Notes: generated by a model from the letters alone, not told the origin. DNA of 64,000 bases from Cardiobacterium hominis (GCF_900637305.1 NZ_LR134365.1:861501-925500); one strand, 5' to 3'; counted from the stretch's first letter, positions 29,475-38,130 are shown. Program-made: numbers and translations.

Positions 29475-30033
29475 ACGCGCTCCGATAAACCATTAACTGC
29501 TGCCAAAATTCCGCTGCATGCCCATCATTGGCAAATGCCCGCAAAGGAATGGGAAACGCTGCCGCCTGATCAATAAAAACCAGAATGAAACTTTCCGTAC
29601 GTTCGGCCCGCTCCACCGCTGGCCAAAAATAGAGATTGCGCGCGCGCCCCGCTTCTTCGCTGACAAACCCTTCCTCATGGAGGGAATAAACAAATTGCCG
29701 CTGCGCCAAAGGCCGTATCGCCGCCTGCTTGCGCAGGGCAATTTCATAAACAAAGACAGCGGTAAAAACTAAGGCGCTGGCCATTACCGCGCCGATAGCC
29801 CAGTAAATATCGCCCATGCCTTCGCCATAGTATTCCAGTTGTGCGCTCAGCTGGCGCAGCCGTGAAAATAAAATCCAGAAACAGCACACATGAAACGCCC
29901 AACCCGCCACATTCAAAATACGCAAACGCCGCCGGATAAACGGCGGCAGATAACGCAGCATTAAACGCGATACCGCCCGCTGCTCGGCGGGCGTTAACGT
30001 TACCGGAACGGAAAGGGGTTCGTGGGAAGTCAT
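29464..30033 (-). CDS. YcxB-like membrane protein (paralogue 1)
   Basis: A 189-residue protein with two hydrophobic segments (about residues 45-65 and 80-98) followed by the same soluble pattern as its neighbour (FVYSLHEEGFVSEEAGRARNLYFWPAVERAERTESFILVFIDQAAAFPIPLRAF). The shared spine EEAGR...YFWPAV and the same gene size indicate a tandem duplication. The ATG at 30033 (MTSHEPL) is used; a TTG at 30045 is possible and neither has a clear ribosome-binding site. Function unknown. Confidence 0.6.
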   Translation of the reverse strand: MTSHEPLSVPVTLTPAEQRAVSRLMLRYLPPFIRRRLRILNVAGWAFHVCCFWILFSRLRQLSAQLEYYGEGMGDIYWAIGAVMASALVFTAVFVYEIALRKQAAIRPLAQRQFVYSLHEEGFVSEEAGRARNLYFWPAVERAERTESFILVFIDQAAAFPIPLRAFANDGHAAEFWQQLMVYRSAYAQ

Positions 30034-30106
30034 GCGGTTTATCAAGAGGTGTTGTATTCAAGTCGTCGGGGCGGTTTTCGCTACCCGCCGCGACGGCCAC
30101 TATGTC

Positions 30107-30385
30107 CTACCGCTGCCGTGCGCGCTGGCGGCGCATTTCTTTCGGGTCGGCGATGAGTGGGCGGTAGATTTCAACGCGGTCGCCGTCGCGCAGCACGTAA
30201 TCGAGCGGGCGCGGCAGGCTGAAGACGCCGAAAGTCGCCTTCTGCAAATCAAGATGCGGGAAGAAACGCACCATGCCGGAGCGCTCTACCGCTTGTTTGA
30301 GCGTCGCGCCTTCGTTCATGGTGAGGGTGATGATTTTTTGCCGTTCCGGTTCGGCGTAGGCGATTTCAACGCGGATGGTTGCCAT
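30107..30385 (-). CDS. rnfH: RnfH-family ubiquitin-like-fold protein
   Basis: A 92-residue protein of the RnfH/UPF0125 family with a beta-grasp fold: VEIAYAEPERQKIITLTMNEGATLKQAVERSG near the start, then VFSLPRPLDYVLRDGDRVEIYRPLIADPKEMRRQRA, the highly conserved C-terminal signature. It is usually encoded beside ratA and smpB, as here (with one gene between). Role unsettled; the name comes from the Rnf locus. The start at 30385 is 3 bases past the previous stop; the longer frame is antisense noise. Confidence 0.88.
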   Translation of the reverse strand: MATIRVEIAYAEPERQKIITLTMNEGATLKQAVERSGMVRFFPHLDLQKATFGVFSLPRPLDYVLRDGDRVEIYRPLIADPKEMRRQRARQR

Positions 30386-30387
30386 CG

Positions 30388-30930
30388 TCAGCCCCGCCGC
30401 GCCTTGTAATAGCGCCACAGCCAGCGCAGGCTGAGCAGCAGAATGCCGGCGAGGGTCAGGAAGCCGGTTAGCGTTTTCAGTGTGGCGAAAATGCTGCCCG
30501 CGCCCGCCATTGCCGGGGAAATGTCCGGGTATTGGCGCAGCATGGTGAAGGTCGCCGCGTTTTCCAGCCAGTCGCAGACGGCGCTGCAAACGGGCAAGGC
30601 GTACAGCAGGGCGAACCAGCGCTGCGGGCGGAAGTTCTTGCGCAGGAGGACGGCGAGCAGGTTGGCGTAGGTCAGGGCAAAAAGCAGCGGGTAGAAGCTG
30701 TCGAGAATGAGTTGGGGAGCGCGGTAGTAATCGCGCCCCGCCTCACCCAAGGCGGCAAAGAGGCGCGCCGGGTAGTCCGGCGCATAGCCGAAGGGCAGCG
30801 CGTCCAACGGCGGTAGTCCGCCAGCAAATGCCATCAGCGCCGGGAGCGTGCGGCTTGCCATCCAGAAATAGAGGGCGTTAGTCAAAATAAAAAGCGCCGC
30901 AAGCGGCAGCGGTTTCTTCAGCATGCTCAC
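30388..30930 (-). CDS. Four-helix membrane protein of unknown function
   Basis: A 180-residue protein with four hydrophobic helices (about 8-30, 80-98, 103-120, 147-168), a pattern shared with many small conserved inner-membrane proteins. [34 protein letters not shown] and [18 protein letters not shown] are the more distinctive parts; the last resembles uncharacterised integral membrane proteins. The GTG at 30930 overlaps the ratA stop as GTGA; an ATG at 30924 is an alternative. It lies between ratA and rnfH, where many genomes have nothing. Confidence 0.6.
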   Translation of the reverse strand: MSMLKKPLPLAALFILTNALYFWMASRTLPALMAFAGGLPPLDALPFGYAPDYPARLFAALGEAGRDYYRAPQLILDSFYPLLFALTYANLLAVLLRKNFRPQRWFALLYALPVCSAVCDWLENAATFTMLRQYPDISPAMAGAGSIFATLKTLTGFLTLAGILLLSLRWLWRYYKARRG

Positions 30931-31358
30931 GCCCCGTAAACCTGTTCCGCGCGGCGGGCAAAGGCATCGACCATCGTATTGCTCATGTGGCTCATCAGCC
31001 CGCCGAGGATGGGCGCGAGCAAGAGCGGCACTTCAAAATCCATGCTGTAGCGCACTTCGCAGCCGCCGTCGTCGGTTGCCACAAATTCCCAGCGGCCGCG
31101 CAGGTGGCGGAACGGCCCTTCGACCAGGGCAATGTCCATCCAGTGCGGATAATCGAAGCGGTTGCGGGTGGTGAAGGATTTGTGAAAAGCGCCTTTTTGT
31201 GCGGTGATGGTGCCGACCAGTTCGTGTTCGTTTCTGCTGACCAGTTTGCCGTTAGCACACCACGGCAAAAATTGCGGATATTGCTCGACGTCGGCGACCA
31301 AATCAAACATCTGCGACGGCGTCCAGGGCAATTTTTTCGACTTGCGGATTTGTGGCAC
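30927..31358 (-). CDS. ratA: RatA/Coq10-family START-domain protein
   Basis: A 143-residue START-like protein: [23 protein letters not shown] is the near-universal start, followed by [28 protein letters not shown], and a C-terminal [13 protein letters not shown]. In E. coli RatA is reported to inhibit 70S formation, while mitochondrial relatives (Coq10) bind ubiquinone; both have been proposed for bacterial members. The GTG at 31358 (PQIRKSKKL) has AGGA 8 bases upstream and gives the usual length. Divergent from smpB, as is typical. Confidence 0.88.
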   Translation of the reverse strand: MPQIRKSKKLPWTPSQMFDLVADVEQYPQFLPWCANGKLVSRNEHELVGTITAQKGAFHKSFTTRNRFDYPHWMDIALVEGPFRHLRGRWEFVATDDGGCEVRYSMDFEVPLLLAPILGGLMSHMSNTMVDAFARRAEQVYGA

Positions 31359-31397
31359 AATAGGCGTCCTTTCAGGAATTTGGCGGCATTTTACTCC

Positions 31398-31868
31398 ATG
31401 AGCAAGAAAAGCAAAGAACAGGACAACAACATCATTACCAACCGCAAAGCCTTCCATGATTACTTCCTGGAAGAACATTTCGAGGCAGGCATCGCGCTCG
31501 AAGGTTGGGAGGTGAAGGCGCTACGTGCCGGCCGCATCCAAATCAAGGAAAGCCACATCCTCGTCAAAAGCGGCGAGGTTTTTCTTTTTGGCGCTTACAT
31601 CACGCCGCTGCCGTCCGCCTCGACGCACGTCATCGCCGACCCCTCGCGCACGCGCAAACTGCTGCTGCACCGCAATGAAATCAGCAAGTTAATCGGTGCC
31701 GCCGAGCGCGACGGCTACACCCTGGTGCCGGTGAACCTCTACTGGAAAAACGGCTACGTCAAAGTAAACCTCGCCATCGCCAAGGGCAAAAAAGCCTTCG
31801 ACAAGCGCGCCAGCGAAAAAGACCGCGACTGGGCGCGGCAAAAAGAACGCCTGATGAAAATCCACTAG
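31398..31868 (+). CDS. smpB: SsrA-binding protein
   Basis: A 156-residue tmRNA partner that brings SsrA to stalled ribosomes for trans-translation. [32 protein letters not shown] is the conserved OB-fold start; [23 protein letters not shown] and the C-terminal tail [26 protein letters not shown] are all present. The start at 31398 is chosen from homology; the longer frame overlaps ratA. tmRNA itself is not in the window. Confidence 0.96.
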   Translation: MSKKSKEQDNNIITNRKAFHDYFLEEHFEAGIALEGWEVKALRAGRIQIKESHILVKSGEVFLFGAYITPLPSASTHVIADPSRTRKLLLHRNEISKLIGAAERDGYTLVPVNLYWKNGYVKVNLAIAKGKKAFDKRASEKDRDWARQKERLMKIH

Positions 31869-31878
31869 GAACAAGACG

Positions 31879-32580
31879 ATGGCCCATGAAGTCCTCACCC
31901 TCATCGCCGAAGACCACGACAACTTCATCCACATCCTCGCCGACCGCCACACGGGCGAGGCGATGGTCGTCGATCCCGCCTGGGACGCCGAAGGCATCCG
32001 CGAAGTGCTTGCCGAAGAAGGGCTGATGCTCACCGGCATCCTCATCACCCACAGCCACCACGACCATGTGAACGCGGTGCGCGAACTCTACGGCGAGCGC
32101 ATCACGCTCTTTATCAGCGAAGCCGAGCAGCCGCACTGGCCGGATTGCCCCGAAGACGCAGTACTCGTTAATGATGGCGACGAAATCAGCTTCGGCGGCA
32201 GCAGCATCGGCGTCATCATGACCCCCGGCCACACCCCCGGCAGTTGCTGCTACCGTCTGGGCGGCGACCTCATCTGCGGCGACACCCTCTTTATTTACGG
32301 CTGCGGCCGCGCCGACCTCAAAGGCAGCGACCCGCATGCCCTCTACCGCAGCCTGCAAAAGCTGAAGACCCTGCCTGCCGCCACCCGCCTGCACGTCGGC
32401 CACCACTACGGCATCGCCGAAACCTCCACCCTCGGCGAACAGCTTGCGGGCAACCCCTTCCTGCTGATAGACAACGAAGCCGACTTCGTCCGCTACCGCA
32501 TGGAACTCGCGGCGAAAACGCGCCACGCGCCCTACGGCCCCATCAGCCGCGACGAACTGGAGCGCGTGCTGCATGGCTGA
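31879..32580 (+). CDS. Metallo-beta-lactamase-fold hydrolase, glyoxalase II-like
   Basis: A 233-residue protein with the THSHHDH zinc motif, a second His in TPGHTPGS, Asp in CGDTLF, and a late His in LHVGHHYG. This is the glyoxalase II (GloB) arrangement. GloB hydrolyses S-lactoylglutathione to lactate and glutathione. The C-terminal domain is shorter than classical GloB (about 255) and diverges after the last His, so a general thioester hydrolase is also possible. AGGA lies upstream of the ATG, 10 bases after smpB, and its end overlaps the GNAT gene by 8 bases. Confidence 0.78.
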   Translation: MAHEVLTLIAEDHDNFIHILADRHTGEAMVVDPAWDAEGIREVLAEEGLMLTGILITHSHHDHVNAVRELYGERITLFISEAEQPHWPDCPEDAVLVNDGDEISFGGSSIGVIMTPGHTPGSCCYRLGGDLICGDTLFIYGCGRADLKGSDPHALYRSLQKLKTLPAATRLHVGHHYGIAETSTLGEQLAGNPFLLIDNEADFVRYRMELAAKTRHAPYGPISRDELERVLHG

Positions 32581-32998
32581 CATTACCTATCGCACCATGC
32601 AGGCGGCGGACATCCCCGCCGCCTTGGCATTGTGGCGCACCATTCCCGGCCTTGCCCTGGACGCCGCCGACGAACCCGCCGCGCTTGCCGCCTTCCTTGC
32701 ACGCAATCCCGGCTTGAGCGACATCGCCCTTGCCGACGGCGCCATCATCGCCACCCTGCTCTGCGGAGAAGACGGCCGCCGCGCCACCTTCTATCACCTT
32801 GCCGTCGCCGCCGACTGGCGCGGGCAGGGCATCGCCCGGCAACTGCTCGCCCGCGCGGAAGACCGTCTGCGCGCCCGTGGCATCCTGAAAATGCGCCTGC
32901 TCGTCCTCGGCGACAATGCCCTCGGCAATGCTTACTGGCCGAAACAGGGCTGGCGCCAGCAGAGCGAACTCAATTACTACAGCAAAAGCCTGATTTAA
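32573..32998 (+). CDS. GNAT-family N-acetyltransferase
   Basis: A 141-residue acetyltransferase. YRTMQAADIPAALALWRTIPGL is the usual beta1-alpha1 start; HLAVAADWRGQGIARQLLARAEDRLRARG is motif A with the acetyl-CoA pyrophosphate loop (RGQGIA). NALGNAYWPKQGW is the C-terminal strand. The closest pattern is that of small YpeA/RimI-like proteins. Target unknown. It overlaps the hydrolase gene by 8 bases, so the two are probably co-translated. Confidence 0.82.
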   Translation: MADITYRTMQAADIPAALALWRTIPGLALDAADEPAALAAFLARNPGLSDIALADGAIIATLLCGEDGRRATFYHLAVAADWRGQGIARQLLARAEDRLRARGILKMRLLVLGDNALGNAYWPKQGWRQQSELNYYSKSLI

Positions 32999-33016
32999 CA
33001 CGCGCCGTACCACCGC

Positions 33017-33060
33017 TTTGCCCCCCGCTGCGGGCTTCGTCTTGCGAGGGAGGGGCATTA
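33017..33060. repeat. GC-rich nested inverted repeat (CCCCTCCC family)
   Basis: TTGCCCCCCGCTGCGGGCTT on the left and GCGAGGGAGGGGCA on the right. The interior resembles the copies at 5907 and 34906. It lies between the GNAT gene and metN. Confidence 0.55.
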
Positions 33061-33126
33061 CTTGACCCATGACAAACCTTCAGTGCGTCATGAAAACCTT
33101 TCATACCGCGGCGCGCAGCGGGCGAC

Positions 33127-33132
33127 TATAAT
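33127..33132 (+). promoter_or_regulatory. Likely -10 element of metN
   Basis: A consensus TATAAT 24 bases before the metN ATG region, followed by a GC-rich discriminator (CGCCCG). I see no good -35 at 16-18 bases, so the promoter may need an activator or be weak. Confidence 0.4.
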
Positions 33133-33156
33133 CGCCCGTCCACACGGAAAACCCAC

Positions 33157-34182
33157 ATGATTACCCTCGAAAACCTGCAAAAAACCTACCGTCACAAAGG
33201 CCGCGAAATCTACGCGCTGCACGGCGTCTCGCTGCACGTCGCCCCCGGCGAAATCTACGGCGTCGTCGGCCAAAGCGGCGCGGGCAAATCCACCCTCATC
33301 CGCTGCGTCAACCTGCTGGAGCGCCCGGACAGCGGCCGCGTCATCGTCGCCGGACAAGAACTCACCGCGCTCGCCCCCGCCAAACTCCTCAAGGCGCGCC
33401 ACAAAATCGGCATGATCTTCCAGCACTTCAACCTGCTCGCCAGCCGCACGGTGTACGACAACATCGCCCTGCCGCTGGAACTCGTCGGCGCGGACAAAAA
33501 AACCATCGCAGCCAAAGTCCGCCCGCTGCTGGCGCTGACCGGCCTCGAAGACAAGACGAGCCATTACCCAGCGCAACTCTCCGGCGGACAGAAACAGCGC
33601 GTCGCCATTGCCCGCGCCTTGGCCGCCGAACCGCAAGTGCTGCTCTCGGACGAAGCCACCTCGGCGCTTGACCCGAAAACCACCGAAGACATCCTCGCCC
33701 TCCTGCGCGACATCAACGAAAAACTCGGCCTCACCATCCTGATGATTACCCACGAAATGGAAGTGGTAAAACAGATTTGCCACAAAGTTGCGCTCATCGA
33801 AGACGGACAACTGGTCGAGACCGCCGATGTCGATACCTTCTTCACCGCGCCAAAGTCCGCGCTCGGCCAGCGTTTCGTCGCACAAACACAGCGCTTTGAC
33901 CTGCCGGACAGCTACCAGCAGCGCCTGCGCGCCGACGGCATCCACCCCGTCATCAAAATCCGCTTCCTCGGCAACAAAGTCGATGAACCGCTGCTCTCCA
34001 GCATTGCCCGCCGCTTCGACGTGAACGTCAGCATCATCCAGGCGAAAATCGAGCACATCGGCCACACCACCATCGGCCTCATCATCGCCGAAATCCTCGG
34101 CGACGCCACGCGCACCGCCGACGCCGTCGCCTGGCTGCAAACCCAACCCGTCAGCACGGAAATCCTCGGCTATGTTGAATAA
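33157..34182 (+). CDS. metN: Methionine ABC transporter ATP-binding protein
   Basis: A 341-residue ATPase of the MetNIQ D/L-methionine importer. Walker A GQSGAGKSTLI, Q-loop FQHFNLL, signature LSGGQKQRVAIARAL, Walker B VLLSDEATSALDP, H-loop THEM are intact. The C-terminal 90 residues form the NIL/ACT-like domain (about 265 on) that binds methionine and causes trans-inhibition. It overlaps metI by 11 bases. Confidence 0.96.
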   Translation: MITLENLQKTYRHKGREIYALHGVSLHVAPGEIYGVVGQSGAGKSTLIRCVNLLERPDSGRVIVAGQELTALAPAKLLKARHKIGMIFQHFNLLASRTVYDNIALPLELVGADKKTIAAKVRPLLALTGLEDKTSHYPAQLSGGQKQRVAIARALAAEPQVLLSDEATSALDPKTTEDILALLRDINEKLGLTILMITHEMEVVKQICHKVALIEDGQLVETADVDTFFTAPKSALGQRFVAQTQRFDLPDSYQQRLRADGIHPVIKIRFLGNKVDEPLLSSIARRFDVNVSIIQAKIEHIGHTTIGLIIAEILGDATRTADAVAWLQTQPVSTEILGYVE

Positions 34183-34900
34183 CCTCCTCAAACTCTGGCA
34201 TGCCATCAGCGGATGGTGGGACGCCTTCACCACCTGGCTGCACGCCCTCATCGGCGACACCGCTTGGCTCATGCTCGTCAGCACCTGCGAAACCCTCTAC
34301 ATGACGCTGACCGCAACCGCCTTTGCCACCCTGCTCGGCGTACCGCTCGGCGTCATCCTCTACGCCACCCGCCGCGGCCGCTTCCTCGCCAACCCGCTGG
34401 TGTACTACCCGCTCGGCATCGTGGTGAACATCGGCCGCTCCATCCCCTACCTCATCCTCGCGCTGTGGATCATCCCCTTCACCCGCGCCATCGTCGGCGT
34501 CTCCATCGGCAACACCGCCGCCATCGTGCCGCTGACCCTCTCCGCCGCGCCCTTTATCGCGCGCATGGTGGAAAACATGCTGAACGAAGTCCCCGCCGGA
34601 CTCGTCGAAGCGGCGCAGGCGATGGGCGCCTCGCCCGTACAAATCGTGCGCAAAGTGCTCTTGCCCGAAGCGCTGCCGGGGCTCACCAACGCGCTCACCA
34701 TCACCCTGATTGCGCTTATCGGCTACTCGGCGATTGCCGGCTCGCTCGGCGCGGGCGGCCTCGGTAAAGTCGCCTACGCTTACGGTTACCAGCGCTACCG
34801 CCCGGACATCATGCTCTACACCGTCTGCACCATCGTCGTCCTCGTCCAGCTCATCCAGTGGCTCGGCGACATGCTGGCAAAACGCTTTGACCATCGCTAA
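34172..34900 (+). CDS. metI: Methionine ABC transporter permease
   Basis: A 242-residue permease with five hydrophobic helices. The coupling-loop motif (EVPAGLVEAAQAMGASPVQIVRKVLLPEALPG) contacts MetN. LISTCETLYMTLTATAFATLLGVPLG and the C-terminal GYQRYRPDIM are typical of MetI (E. coli 217). The first ~25 residues are longer than in E. coli. Confidence 0.94.
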   Translation: MLNNLLKLWHAISGWWDAFTTWLHALIGDTAWLMLVSTCETLYMTLTATAFATLLGVPLGVILYATRRGRFLANPLVYYPLGIVVNIGRSIPYLILALWIIPFTRAIVGVSIGNTAAIVPLTLSAAPFIARMVENMLNEVPAGLVEAAQAMGASPVQIVRKVLLPEALPGLTNALTITLIALIGYSAIAGSLGAGGLGKVAYAYGYQRYRPDIMLYTVCTIVVLVQLIQWLGDMLAKRFDHR

Positions 34901-34905
34901 AAATC

Positions 34906-34950
34906 CCCCTCCCCCCGCCGCGGGCTTCGCCCTGCAGGGGAGGGGGATTT
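34906..34950. repeat. GC-rich nested inverted repeat (CCCCTCCC family) between metI and metQ
   Basis: AAATCCCCCTCCCC at left pairs with GGGGAGGGGGATTT at right, with an inner CGCGGGCTTCGCCCTG hairpin. It lies inside an operon and could act as an mRNA barrier or attenuator between permease and binding protein. Confidence 0.65.
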
Positions 34951-35004
34951 CCAGGCAAACCCAAACCAAGTTTTAACCCCATATACCCATAACCGGAGAG
35001 ACCC

Positions 35005-35781
35005 ATGAAAAAACTGACCCTTGCCGCCATCATTGCCGGCTTCGCCCTCGCCGCCCAGGCCGCGCCCTTCAAAGTCGGCTCGATGAGCGGACAAGAAGCC
35101 GACCTCGTCAAGGCTGCGGCTAAAGTTGCCAAAGAAAAACACAATCTCGACGTGGAAGTCGTCGAATTTGACGACTACGTCGCGCCGAACGTCGCCCTTG
35201 CCGACGGCTCCATTGACGCCAACGCCTTCCAGCACAAACCCTATCTGGACGTCATGGTCAAAGACCGCGGCCTGAAACTCGTGCCGGTCGGCAACACCTT
35301 TGTGTACCCCATCGGCGCCTACAGTAAAAAAATCAAAGATATCAAAGAACTGAAAGACGGTGCCACCATCGGACTGCCGGGCGACCCGTCCAACGAAGGC
35401 AGAAGCCTGATACTGCTCGAAAAACAGGGGCTGATTAAACTGAAAGACAGCAAAAACCTCGAATCCACTGTGATGGACATCGCCGAAAACCCGCACAACT
35501 ACAAATTTAGCGAAGTCGATGCCTCGCTCGTGCCGAACACCCTGCCGGATGTGGACCTCGCCTTCATCAACTCCAACTACGCCATCAACGCCGACCTCTT
35601 GCCGAAACGCGACGCGCTCATCCTCGAAGACCCGGATTCACCGTACGTGAACATCATCGTCGTGCGCGAAGCGGACAAAGATAAAGACGAAGTGAAAAAA
35701 TTCGTCGATGCCTACCACAGCAAACCGGTAGAAGAAGCTGCGGAAAACGTCTTCAAAGGCGCTGCGGTCAAAGGCTGGTAA
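35005..35781 (+). CDS. metQ: Methionine-binding periplasmic protein
   Basis: A 258-residue NlpA-family binding protein, final part of MetNIQ. KVGSMSGQEADLVKAAAKVAKEK is the family start; EVVEFDDYVAPNVALADGSIDANAFQHKPYLD and the ATIGLPGDPSNEGRSLILLEKQGLI block are present. The signal peptide ends ALAAQAAPF with no Cys, so unlike E. coli MetQ it should be a free periplasmic protein. GGAGAG lies 6 bases before the ATG. A strong terminator follows. Confidence 0.94.
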   Translation: MKKLTLAAIIAGFALAAQAAPFKVGSMSGQEADLVKAAAKVAKEKHNLDVEVVEFDDYVAPNVALADGSIDANAFQHKPYLDVMVKDRGLKLVPVGNTFVYPIGAYSKKIKDIKELKDGATIGLPGDPSNEGRSLILLEKQGLIKLKDSKNLESTVMDIAENPHNYKFSEVDASLVPNTLPDVDLAFINSNYAINADLLPKRDALILEDPDSPYVNIIVVREADKDKDEVKKFVDAYHSKPVEEAAENVFKGAAVKGW

Positions 35782-35804
35782 ACCCGCCCCTTGGCTTTCC
35801 GCAA

Positions 35805-35835
35805 AAAAAAAACCGCCCTTCGGGGCGGTTTTTTT
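35805..35835. terminator. Bidirectional terminator, metQ / hslR
   Basis: AAAAACCGCCC and GGGCGGTTTTT pair around a UUCG tetraloop, with A- and T-runs on either side. It serves metQ on the plus strand and hslR on the minus strand. Confidence 0.93.
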
Positions 35836-35864
35836 ATGTATAGCGAGAGACGAGGGCAGGGCGA

Positions 35865-36260
35865 TTATTCGCCGCCGTGGCGGAAGGCGCGGATTTGTCT
35901 GCGGTCACGTTTGTCCGGGCGGCGTTCGGGGTATTGCACGAGTTCGCGGGCGGCGCGCTGTTGCGCTTGCAATTCGCTGCGGCGGGCGATGCTGTCAGCG
36001 GTTTCTTGGTAATAGGTTTGCGCAACGGGCGCGGCGACGCGCTTGGCTTCGCTTTTTTCAACGATGAGGTCGTAGATTTGCGCACCGTGTTTGTCGATGT
36101 GTAGGCGGTCGCCGGGTTTGAGGGTGCGCGCCGGTTTGGCGCGCTGGTCGTTGACGAGGACTTGGCCGTTTTCAATCGCGGCTTTGGCCAGCGCGCGGGT
36201 TTTGTAGAAGCGTGCCGCCCAGAGCCATTGGTCGAGGCGGACGCTGTCGTGGTCGCTCAT
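35865..36260 (-). CDS. hslR: S4-domain RNA-binding heat-shock protein 15
   Basis: A 131-residue protein. The S4 RNA-binding domain is at residues 6-70 (VRLDQWLWAARFYKTRALAKAAIENGQVLVN, then KPARTLKPGDRLHI), followed by a basic tail (RRPDKRDRRQIRAF). HslR (Hsp15) rescues 50S subunits carrying a nascent chain. It overlaps minE by 4 bases (ATGA), making it the last gene of the min operon, which is unusual for hslR. Confidence 0.88.
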   Translation of the reverse strand: MSDHDSVRLDQWLWAARFYKTRALAKAAIENGQVLVNDQRAKPARTLKPGDRLHIDKHGAQIYDLIVEKSEAKRVAAPVAQTYYQETADSIARRSELQAQQRAARELVQYPERRPDKRDRRQIRAFRHGGE

Positions 36261-36556
36261 GCGGTGTTTTCGTCACCGCTGCTGGCGGGCGCGGCCTGCG
36301 GGATTTCTTTGTTGTGCAGGTTGATGTTGAGTTCGAGCATTTCGGTCTCGCCTTCGTGCGAGATGTCCGCCTTGATATCGTCGAGGTCGATGGCGAAGTA
36401 TTTTTTCACGACTTCGAGGATTTCCTGCTTCATGGTTTCGAGGAATTGCGGCTGGCTGCTTTGGTTGCGCTGGTGGGCGACGATGATTTGCAGGCGCTCT
36501 TTGGCGGTGGCGGCCGAGTTGTGGCGGCTTTTTTTGAAGAAGTCAAACAGGCTCAT
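36257..36556 (-). CDS. minE: Cell-division topological specificity factor
   Basis: A 99-residue protein. MSLFDFFKKSRHNSAATAKERLQIIVAHQRN gives the membrane-binding amphipathic start and the MinD-contact helix. The C-terminal dimer domain follows. MinE makes MinD release from the membrane and produces pole-to-pole oscillation. Three bases separate it from minD. Confidence 0.95.
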   Translation of the reverse strand: MSLFDFFKKSRHNSAATAKERLQIIVAHQRNQSSQPQFLETMKQEILEVVKKYFAIDLDDIKADISHEGETEMLELNINLHNKEIPQAAPASSGDENTA

Positions 36557-36559
36557 GGT

Positions 36560-37372
36560 TTAACCTCCAAAGAGTTTGGAGAATAGGCCTTTGCGCTTGG
36601 CATCGAGGAAGCGGTGCGGCAGGTCTTTGCCGAGGAAGCGCTCCACGAGGTCGGAGTAGGCTTGTCCCGCCTGGCTGTCCGGGAAGAGGATGACCGGCTC
36701 GCCCTGGTTGGAGGCGGTCAGCACGCTTTCAGATTCGGGGATGACGCCGAGCAGTTTGATGGAGAGTATTTCGATGACGTCTTCCACCGAGAGCATTTCT
36801 TGTTGCTGCACGCGCTCGGGGTTGTAGCGGGTGATGACGAGGTGCTCTTTCACTGGGTCTTCGCCCAGTTCGGCACGGTGCGATTTGCTGGCAAGGATGC
36901 CGAGGATGCGGTCGGAGTCGCGCACGGAGGAGACTTCGGGGTTGGTGGTGATGATGGCTTCGTCGGCGTAGTAGAGCGCCATCAGCGCGCCTTGTTCGAT
37001 GCCGGCGGGGCTGTCGCAGATGATGTATTCGAAGTCCATCGCCTTGAGGTCGTCGATGACTTTGCCGACGCCTTCTTTGGTCAGCGCGTCTTTGTCGCGG
37101 GTTTGCGAGGCGGGCAGGATGTAGAGGTTTTCGACGCGCTTGTCTTTGATGAGCGCCTGTTTCAGGCTGGCTTCACCGTTGATAACGTTCACAAAATCGT
37201 AAACGACACGGCGCTCGACACCCATGATGAGGTCGAGGTTGCGCAGGCCGACGTCAAAGTCTATCACGCAGGTTTTGAGCCCTTTCAGGGCGAGGCCGCA
37301 GGCGATGCTGGCGCTGGTCGTGGTTTTCCCTACTCCGCCTTTGCCTGAGGTTACAACGATAACTTTACTCAT
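36560..37372 (-). CDS. minD: Septum-site ATPase
   Basis: A 270-residue ParA-family ATPase with the deviant Walker A GKGGVGKTTTSA, switch DSPAGIEQGA, and a C-terminal amphipathic helix (LPHRFLDAKRKGLFSKLFGG) that binds the membrane. ATG at 37372 is used; the longer frame overlaps minC. A TATAAT on the minus strand (37409-37404) overlaps the end of minC and could drive minDE separately. Length matches E. coli MinD (270). Confidence 0.96.
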   Translation of the reverse strand: MSKVIVVTSGKGGVGKTTTSASIACGLALKGLKTCVIDFDVGLRNLDLIMGVERRVVYDFVNVINGEASLKQALIKDKRVENLYILPASQTRDKDALTKEGVGKVIDDLKAMDFEYIICDSPAGIEQGALMALYYADEAIITTNPEVSSVRDSDRILGILASKSHRAELGEDPVKEHLVITRYNPERVQQQEMLSVEDVIEILSIKLLGVIPESESVLTASNQGEPVILFPDSQAGQAYSDLVERFLGKDLPHRFLDAKRKGLFSKLFGG

Positions 37373-37404
37373 GTTTTTTCTCTTGGGTTGTGTGACGGCG
37401 CGCA

Positions 37405-38130
37405 TTATACCGTTACTATTTGCATGCTTTCATCGGGATTCAGGCTGATGAAGGCGTTTTTGCGCACCGGGCTGGTTTGCAATTGCTCTTTGTCCTGATA
37501 GAAACCGGCGATGGAGACGAGTTCGGCATCGAGTTCGTAGCAGTAGATGTGGGCGGCGATGTTGTCCTGTCCGCCAGCGAAGGCGCGGCCGCGCAGGGCG
37601 CCGTAAACGGTGATGTTGCCGTCGGCGTAAATTTCCGCGCCGGGGCTGACGGTGCCGATGACGACCAGGTCGCCGCCTTTGGCCATGATGCGCTGGCCGG
37701 AGCGGATGTTGTGGCGGATGAGTTTGGTCGGCGCTGCCTTGACGGCAGGCGCGGCGGGCGGCGGTGGCGGCGGGACGGCTTCGCTTTTTTCGGCGGCGAC
37801 GGTTTTCGTTTTGTTGTCGGCGCTGATGGTGACTTCTGCCAGTCCGGCCGCGATGAGCGCGCTGCGCTCTACGGGCGCACCGCAAACGCCGACCAGCGGT
37901 AACTGGTGCCGTTCAAAAATGCGTTTCAGCGTTTTCAGCCATTTGGAATCGGGCTTGAAATCTTGCAGCGCGGAAAGATCGGCGACCAGCGGTTGCGTCG
38001 TGAAAAAATCGGGGGGGACTTGCGCGATTTTGGCGCTCAGGCTTTCATCAATCTGCGCGGTGTCGGTATCTTGCAGCAGGACGGCGGTTACGCTGACGCT
38101 GCGTCCTTTAAAAGGAAGGGGATCGCTCAT
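37405..38130 (-). CDS. minC: Septum-site inhibitor
   Basis: A 241-residue protein. The N-terminal domain (to about residue 110) blocks FtsZ assembly, a Pro-rich linker (PPPPPPAAPAV) joins a C-terminal beta-helix: HNIRSGQRIMAKGGDLVVIGTVSPGAEIYADGNITVYGALRGRAFAG, which binds MinD. It is the promoter-proximal gene of minCDE-hslR. Confidence 0.94.
   Translation of the reverse strand: MSDPLPFKGRSVSVTAVLLQDTDTAQIDESLSAKIAQVPPDFFTTQPLVADLSALQDFKPDSKWLKTLKRIFERHQLPLVGVCGAPVERSALIAAGLAEVTISADNKTKTVAAEKSEAVPPPPPPAAPAVKAAPTKLIRHNIRSGQRIMAKGGDLVVIGTVSPGAEIYADGNITVYGALRGRAFAGGQDNIAAHIYCYELDAELVSIAGFYQDKEQLQTSPVRKNAFISLNPDESMQIVTV

Noticed and set aside
33000-33156. SAM riboswitch or MetJ box upstream of metN
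   Set aside because: No tandem AGACGTCT-like boxes and no aptamer-like arrangement could be found; only a -10-like element is visible.
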